Of a stretch of 18,550 nucleotides of DNA, positions 14,168-18,550 are shown one piece after another (the first letter of the stretch is position 1; every line of letters starts with the position of its first letter). Origin of the DNA: Vulcanimicrobiia bacterium (GTDB lineage Bacteria > Eremiobacterota > Eremiobacteria > Baltobacterales > Baltobacteraceae); assembly GCA_024281135.1 (NCBI GenBank), contig JAMXLG010000304.1, positions 1 to 18,550 on the forward strand, written 5' to 3'. A model generated the notes under the pieces. That model did no database searches. It had not been told where the DNA came from and was given only the letters and a program-made list of their open reading frames with translations. The position numbers and the translations under genes were made by a program.

Positions 14168-14992
14168 TCACCCTTCGATATAGCGCAAGGCCGTTCGAGC
14201 GCTCGCCTGTAGCGCTTCATCACCAATGCTCGAACTGTAATTCAGTACCATGTTCGCATGGTGACGCGCGCGATACCGCGCGAAGCGCCACGTACGTTCG
14301 TCAACGCTTCCATACGTATCGAGAAACACACCGTGATGACGTGGCGGAACCATCATGTGCACGACGGACAGATCGACGGCCGGATGGCCGCAATGGATAT
14401 CGCCCCAGTCGATGACGCCGCACAAACGATTTTGATCGTCGAGCAAGAGATGTCGCGCGTACAGGTCGCCGTGAACCACGACGTGTTTACCGGTTAGCGG
14501 CTCTTCATCGACTTTCAGTCGCACCGGATCCAGTTTCCCGATTTGATCCGGCGGCAATGGGGCGTGGAGCGAATCGACGTCGATATCGTGCAGCGTGCGC
14601 AAGAAGCGCGCTAAGTCTTCGGCAAGCTGGCGGCGCTCGTCGAGATTCAAGTTTGCTCCGCAGGCAGTAACGCCCGGCACGACCTGGTATCCGGCAAATC
14701 GCCACGGGTACTCGAATTGCGGTATGCCGGCATAGGCGGGGTTTGGTACGGGCGTGTCAAGGCGCCGTGCAATGGCGGGCATGAATTCGATCTCGCGTTC
14801 GATGAGCGGCGCAGCAACGGCGCGTTGTGGGAAACGAAAGACGACGCGTTCGTCCACGAGAAGCGCTGCGTTATCCCAACCGCTTCCCACGCGACGGATC
14901 GGTGCATCCGCAAACTCCGGAAACTGCGACGCAATCAACCTGCGCGCGAGTTCTTCGCCAACTTCGACTTCGGGGGTCCATACGGGATTCAT
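14168..14992 (-). CDS. APH-family phosphotransferase (macrolide/aminoglycoside kinase-like)
   Basis: 274 residues with a protein-kinase-like fold. The catalytic loop is VVHGDLYARHLLLD (D176, with H181 where Asn is usual), and the metal-binding GVIDWGD has D195. VFRFPQR near residue 51 matches the macrolide-phosphotransferase-like branch. These enzymes phosphorylate small hydroxylated substrates; many chromosomal members have no resistance role. ATG 14990-14992 overlaps the PLP gene stop as ATGA, making it the last gene of a tight four-gene set. The substrate is unknown, and resistance should not be assumed. Confidence 0.8.
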   Translation of the reverse strand: MNPVWTPEVEVGEELARRLIASQFPEFADAPIRRVGSGWDNAALLVDERVVFRFPQRAVAAPLIEREIEFMPAIARRLDTPVPNPAYAGIPQFEYPWRFAGYQVVPGVTACGANLNLDERRQLAEDLARFLRTLHDIDVDSLHAPLPPDQIGKLDPVRLKVDEEPLTGKHVVVHGDLYARHLLLDDQNRLCGVIDWGDIHCGHPAVDLSVVHMMVPPRHHGVFLDTYGSVDERTWRFARYRARHHANMVLNYSSSIGDEALQASARTALRYIEG

Positions 14993-16155
14993 AACGCACG
15001 CTCGAAATCCTTAATAAGATCGTCGATTCGTTCGAGGCCGACTGAGAGGCGCAATAGCGACGGGATAATTCCCATCAAGCGGGACTCAGGGGAGTCGGGA
15101 ATGTTCGGCCACATAGCAGCGGGCTGCGCGATCAGCGATTCTACGCCGCCGAGACTCACCGCCGAATGCACGAGGGAGAGTTTATCGATCACGCGCCGCG
15201 CGTCATCGAAGCCGCCTTGTACTTCGAAACTCAGGAGGCCGCCGAACCCACTCATCTGTCGTGCCGCGAGTTCGTGCTGATCGTGCGATTCGAGTCCCGG
15301 ATAGTAGACGCGCGCAACGCGTGGATGCGCTTCCAGAAAACGCGCGAGACGCAGAGCGTTTTCGTTGTGACGCGCAACGCGCATCTCAAGCGTTCGCAGT
15401 CCCCGTAAGAGCAGCCAGGCGTCGAACGGCCCGAGCGTGGCGCCGAGAATATGATGCGTCTCCCAGATACGCGCGATCAGCGCTTTCGACGACACCGCGA
15501 CGCCGGCGATGAGATCGGAGTGCCCTCCGAGATACTTCGTCGCACTGTGCAGCACCACGTCGGCGCCGAGTTCCAGCGGTCGCTGATTGACGGGCGTCGC
15601 AATCGTGTTGTCGACGGTCACGAGCGCACCGGCGTCGTGCGCCATGCGCGCAACAGTCTCGAGATCGGTGATTCCGAGCAGCGGATTACTGGGCGACTCG
15701 AGCATCACGAGCGTCGTGTTGGGCCGCATCGCGCGCGCGAATGCCTCGGTATCTGCCTGATCGACGAACGTTACCTGGACGCCGAAGCGCGAGAGCACCG
15801 ACTCTAAGAGCGAACGTGTTCCGGCATAGGTTATGCGCTGCGCAACGACATGGTCGCTGGCCTTCGTGAGTGCAATCGCCGTTGCCGAAATGGCGCCCAT
15901 GCCCGATGCGCTGACCATTGCGGCTTCGCCGCGCTCGATCGCCGCGAGAATGCGTTCGACTTGTCCATGATTCGGATTGCCGTGGCGCGTGTAGAAACGT
16001 TCGAATCCGGGCGCGTGCGCCGCGCGTGCCATAGACTGCGCATCATCGAACGAAAACGTTGATGTTTGATAAATCGGTGGCGTGACGTTGCCGTTGCTCG
16101 ATTCATCGCGGTCGGCGTGCAGAAGCTCCGTCTCGATGCCATAACCGTCGTTCAC
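14989..16155 (-). CDS. PLP-dependent trans-sulfuration enzyme (cystathionine gamma-synthase/lyase family)
   Basis: 388 residues, full length for the Cys/Met-metabolism PLP family. It shows Y55-TR57 with HGNP, SGMGA (84-88) for phosphate binding, Y110, D182 (TVDNT), and the PLP lysine K207 in SATKYLGGHSD. The C-terminal LLRLSVGLE carries the carboxylate-binding Arg. The active-site Cys of methionine gamma-lyase is replaced (TYAGT instead of YGCT), so a synthase, cystathionine lyase or O-acylhomoserine sulfhydrylase is more likely; these cannot be separated by eye. The start is GTG 16153-16155, overlapping the previous stop as GTGA. Confidence 0.88.
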   Translation of the reverse strand: MNDGYGIETELLHADRDESSNGNVTPPIYQTSTFSFDDAQSMARAAHAPGFERFYTRHGNPNHGQVERILAAIERGEAAMVSASGMGAISATAIALTKASDHVVAQRITYAGTRSLLESVLSRFGVQVTFVDQADTEAFARAMRPNTTLVMLESPSNPLLGITDLETVARMAHDAGALVTVDNTIATPVNQRPLELGADVVLHSATKYLGGHSDLIAGVAVSSKALIARIWETHHILGATLGPFDAWLLLRGLRTLEMRVARHNENALRLARFLEAHPRVARVYYPGLESHDQHELAARQMSGFGGLLSFEVQGGFDDARRVIDKLSLVHSAVSLGGVESLIAQPAAMWPNIPDSPESRLMGIIPSLLRLSVGLERIDDLIKDFERAL

Positions 16156-17201
16156 TTGCTCACCACAATCTGCATGGTTGTAAAATCCAGCGTCAGCGTC
16201 GCGGGCCGGAAGAATGCGTTGCGAAACGCGCCGGCTACGTGAAAGGGTACTGCACTAAAAAGCCCTTCCGGAAGGGCAGATGCGGTAACCGGGCCCTGGG
16301 CGTACTTGCCGAGCGAAACGAGTGGAAGCGTAAACGACGGGTCGGACGCTCCGGCGAGAGCTACAACGCCGTCGCTGCGTCCGGTTTGAATTGCAAAGAG
16401 TCTTGCGTGCTGCCCGTCAACTCGTCCGCTCGCGAGTAGAAGATGCGAGCCGACCAGCCACATTGGTTCGACGGCAGCGCCTTGCGCTTTTGCCGCAGCT
16501 TCAATGCTCGGAGACGCTGCCCAAAGCCGCAGCGTCAAACGGCTGTGCGCGTAATCGAACGTTGGCAGAAAATGCGAAAGAAACACGGTACCGAGTGCGC
16601 CGTCGACTTGCACGTTGCCGCCGGACGGCGGCGTGCTTGCGACCGTCGCCGGTACATTGCTAACCGTAAGTCCGGGAAACGTGATCGTATCGATCGTTCC
16701 TCCCTCCGGAATGCCGAGCGCCTGCGCAGCCGCAGCCGTCAACTCGACTGACGCCGCGGACGTGTCGACGACGAAGGTAAACGTCTTACCGTTGATGGTG
16801 GCACGGACGACCGGAACAGAGTTGTCGATGGATACGAATGGGATGTCCGTTTGGCCGTTCTGTAATTCGAAGATATAGCGGTCGGCTTTGGGCAATCGCT
16901 CTTGAAGCGTCGTCAAACGCGCTAGGGTTCGCGGATCGTTCGGTGCGAGGTGTCGCGCACGATTGAGATAGACGCGCGCATTTCGCCAGTCATTCCGGTA
17001 AAGGTCGAGCGTTCCGAGGCCGAGCACCGCTTCCGCGTCGTTTGGATCCTCCGCTATCGCGTCGTTGTAGTCCCTGAATGCGGTTTGGAAATCGCCTTGC
17101 GCAAACGCAGCGTCACCTTCGGTAGCTGAAGGCGAAGGCGAGGGCCCAGAGGAGCCCTGCGCGATGAGTGCAGACAGAAGAAGGGCGGATACAAGAAGCA
17201 T
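16152..17201 (-). CDS. Exported TPR plus degenerate retropepsin-like protein
   Basis: 349 residues. A hydrophobic N-terminus (1-15) suggests export, followed by a Ser/Pro linker, then about two TPR units (27-90). Residues 120-225 resemble the retroviral-type aspartic protease fold: FTFVVDTSAASVELT places D146-T-S148 where active enzymes have D-T-G, and DGALGTVFLSHF (200-211) is the usual second half. A second weak repeat at 267-278 reads AIQTGRSDG with Gln for the Asp. It may be an inactive scaffold or an altered protease. The gene lies 14 bases after the propeller gene and lacks a clear ribosome site. A terminator-like hairpin is inside its 3' part. Confidence 0.6.
   Translation of the reverse strand: MLLVSALLLSALIAQGSSGPSPSPSATEGDAAFAQGDFQTAFRDYNDAIAEDPNDAEAVLGLGTLDLYRNDWRNARVYLNRARHLAPNDPRTLARLTTLQERLPKADRYIFELQNGQTDIPFVSIDNSVPVVRATINGKTFTFVVDTSAASVELTAAAAQALGIPEGGTIDTITFPGLTVSNVPATVASTPPSGGNVQVDGALGTVFLSHFLPTFDYAHSRLTLRLWAASPSIEAAAKAQGAAVEPMWLVGSHLLLASGRVDGQHARLFAIQTGRSDGVVALAGASDPSFTLPLVSLGKYAQGPVTASALPEGLFSAVPFHVAGAFRNAFFRPATLTLDFTTMQIVVSK
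16257..16277 (-). terminator. Terminator-like palindrome inside a coding region
   Basis: GCCCTTCCGGAAGGGC (16262-16277) is a perfect 16-base palindrome (six-base stem, CCGG loop). On the minus strand it is followed by TTTTT (16261-16257). It sits about 105 bases before the stop of the TPR gene and could reduce transcription into the PLP and APH genes. It may instead be a coding coincidence. Confidence 0.35.
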
Positions 17202-17215
17202 CTATCGTTGAAAAA

Positions 17216-17860
17216 TTACCGTGCTGTAAATGCGACGATTTCGTTATTGTCGCGGTGCGACGTCCAGAAGCGCGTGCCGTCATAGGCGAGTCCGCGAGCG
17301 TCGAACGGTATCGACGCGAGCACGCTGACTTTCGGTGATTCGTCGCGCGCATCGAGGCGCCAGAACTCGAGATTCTCGAACTCTTCGTCGCCGGTAATCA
17401 AGTAGAAGCATCCGTCGGAGATCGTCATGCCGACGGGCGTGCGTTCGAGCGGAATCTCGCGCAACACGGAACCTTGCCCGTCGAGCGCCAGAATTCTGCG
17501 ATAGTGCGCTTGGCTCAAAAACAGCGTGTCGCCGTCAAATGCGACGTGCGCCCCGGTGAGATCGGGGCAAGGCATGCGATCGTTCTTGAACCCGTGACCT
17601 GGAATGAAGCGATAGATGTAGCGGTCGTTATCTTTATCGCCTAATCCGACGACGACGCGCAACTCATCGCCGACCATCGTCATCCCAAATGGGCCGCCCG
17701 GTGCCTGCTCCTCATCGCCAATCGTCCAGGTCGGTGCGTTAATGGCATAGAGCCGATGCGTTTCGCGGCTTGCCATCCATAGCGTCGTGCCGTCGCAAGC
17801 GAGGCCGAGCGGAAGCGGTGCAGGTGAAGGGAGACGTAATTCTTCAGCAATCGGGTTCAC
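17216..17860 (-). CDS. Small beta-propeller protein
   Basis: 214 residues with four or five propeller-like repeats carrying the motif (L/V)(A/G)xDGxxL(W/F) (for example ACDGTTLWMAS, AFDGDTLFLSQ, AYDGTRFWTSH), as in SMP-30, glutamine-cyclotransferase-like or NHL proteins. No catalytic signature is seen. The start is GTG 17858-17860, with GGAG six bases upstream (complement of the 17861-17880 stretch). It is the first gene of the four-gene operon and has no signal peptide, so it may act inside the cell. Confidence 0.65.
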   Translation of the reverse strand: MNPIAEELRLPSPAPLPLGLACDGTTLWMASRETHRLYAINAPTWTIGDEEQAPGGPFGMTMVGDELRVVVGLGDKDNDRYIYRFIPGHGFKNDRMPCPDLTGAHVAFDGDTLFLSQAHYRRILALDGQGSVLREIPLERTPVGMTISDGCFYLITGDEEFENLEFWRLDARDESPKVSVLASIPFDARGLAYDGTRFWTSHRDNNEIVAFTAR

Positions 17861-17911
17861 GAACTTCTCCGTACAAACGAAAGAGCGGAACCATTCATAT
17901 GCTGCGCGGGA

Positions 17912-17940
17912 GACGGGTTCGCCTGGCAGGCGAACCCGTC
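17912..17940. terminator. Perfect hairpin after the S53 peptidase gene
   Basis: Arms GACGGGTTCGCC (17912-17923) and GGCGAACCCGTC (17929-17940) are perfect over 12 bases with a five-base loop, seven bases past the peptidase stop. There is no T-run, so it is an mRNA end-stabiliser or Rho-type site rather than a classic intrinsic terminator. Confidence 0.6.
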
Positions 17941-17947
17941 GCGAGAA

Positions 17948-18550
17948 CTACGGGGTGGTTAGGTCTGGGATCAAGTTTGCCGCATTCGGCGATCCGAGTC
18001 CGGTCGGTATATCGTAGCCCGGTTTGGCGCTAAATCCGGGGCCGTTGAAAGCATTGTCGCCTACCGTCACGTCGTGAAAGTCGGCGGCATATTTGCCTGG
18101 GTTGGCTCCGATCGCATAGAGCTTCGGATTGATCAACCCGAGGCCGTGACCGGCAGCTTGATTGGCAAGCGCGGTAAGACCCGCCCATTGCGGCGCGCCT
18201 TCGCTCGTGCCGCCGAAGAAGTAGAATCCCGGGTTACTCGGCCAACTCATATAGACCAGCACCGCGGTATAAACGGACGCATTGTATCCGACGTCGGCTA
18301 CCGTGCGGGCGTTATTACCTGAGAGTGCCTGCTGATATGCCGGCGCTGCGAAGATTTTGCTCGGCGCACCGCCGGTCGCACCGAAGATCCCGTTTGTGCA
18401 TCCGAACGGACAGTTATCGCCGTCATTCCACACGTTCTCGTTCTGATACACGCCTGCATCGGACATGAACAAATTCGTTCCGCCGACCGAGGTAACCAGT
18501 GGGTCGGATGCGGGAAACCCTGCGTTCGGGACGGTGCAGCGGCTACACCC
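17948..18550 (-). CDS. S53 (sedolisin/pseudomonapepsin-like) peptidase, C-terminal part
   Basis: 200 residues of an open frame continuing past the right edge. The fragment opens with CSRC and FPASDPLVTSVGGTN, characteristic of S53 peptidases; the catalytic Ser is S116 of the fragment in GGTSEGAPQWAGL. The end GPGFSAKPGYDIPTGLGSPN is the calcium-binding loop. The catalytic Glu and Asp lie upstream, outside the window. Cys pairs (CSRC and CPFGC) could form disulfides, as fits a secreted enzyme working at low pH. It is followed by a perfect hairpin. Residues before the edge cannot be judged, so pro-domain and start are unknown. Confidence 0.9.
   Translation of the reverse strand, partial: GCSRCTVPNAGFPASDPLVTSVGGTNLFMSDAGVYQNENVWNDGDNCPFGCTNGIFGATGGAPSKIFAAPAYQQALSGNNARTVADVGYNASVYTAVLVYMSWPSNPGFYFFGGTSEGAPQWAGLTALANQAAGHGLGLINPKLYAIGANPGKYAADFHDVTVGDNAFNGPGFSAKPGYDIPTGLGSPNAANLIPDLTTP

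Noticed and set aside
14168..14992. Antibiotic-resistance determinant
   Set aside because: The fold and catalytic residues fit the APH family, but no resistance-specific subgroup can be assigned and the operon context points to metabolism.
14717..15280. 187-codon open frame on the plus strand
   Set aside because: Antisense to the APH and PLP genes, both clearly real by catalytic motifs; composition is shadow-like.
1..18550. CRISPR array, tRNA, rRNA, IS element or prophage
   Set aside because: No regularly spaced repeats, cloverleaf-like sequences, transposase motifs or phage structural genes were seen on either strand.

Overview
The window is dense bacterial chromosome, about 57-58 % GC by eye. 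Genes are packed with stop/start overlaps (ATGA, GTGA, TGATG), GTG and TTG starts are common, and no gap between genes exceeds about 120 bases. I see no rRNA, tRNA, CRISPR array, transposase or phage gene. Several traits fit an uncultivated lineage near Eremiobacterota (WPS-2), Dormibacterota or Acidobacteriota: the futalosine menaquinone pathway, a YtpB-like (DUF2600) terpene synthase, an S53 acid peptidase, Gly/Ser-tailed lipoproteins with propeller-like repeats, and a PDZ/multi-TM/GAF sensor. This placement is inference from gene content, not a proven assignment.

Layout. (1) 1-3703, minus strand: glcD-glcE and a DUF2600 terpene synthase, probably one operon; a further reading frame may begin at the left edge. 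(2) 3768-5304, plus strand: a PilZ c-di-GMP-binding protein and an AurF-like/ferritin-like diiron protein, converging on the next block at a small inverted-repeat element. (3) 5343-11168, minus strand: a seven-gene string, queD-queE-mqnB-mqnD-namZ-VOC-PDZ/7TM/GAF, most members overlapping. It joins queuosine precursor synthesis, menaquinone synthesis, cell-wall turnover and a signalling-like membrane protein. (4) 11212-12584, plus strand: DUF4438 followed by bacterioferritin (bfr). (5) 12523-12738, minus strand: bacterioferritin-associated ferredoxin (bfd), overlapping the end of bfr tail to tail. (6) 12856-18550, minus strand: a lipoprotein; a four-gene operon (beta-propeller, TPR/retropepsin-like protein, PLP trans-sulfuration enzyme, aminoglycoside/macrolide-type phosphotransferase); and the C-terminal part of an S53 (sedolisin) peptidase cut by the right edge.

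The most informative local unit is the iron store. bfr is co-directional with DUF4438 and faces bfd. bfd has a readable promoter (TTTACA, 16 bases, TATATT) whose -10/+1 region is covered by a perfect palindrome, ATTAGG-N4-CCTAAT, resembling one half of a DtxR/IdeR iron box. This suggests that release of stored iron through Bfd is repressed when iron is plentiful, by a DtxR-type regulator rather than Fur. The same bases form part of a hairpin that could terminate the upstream lipoprotein transcript.
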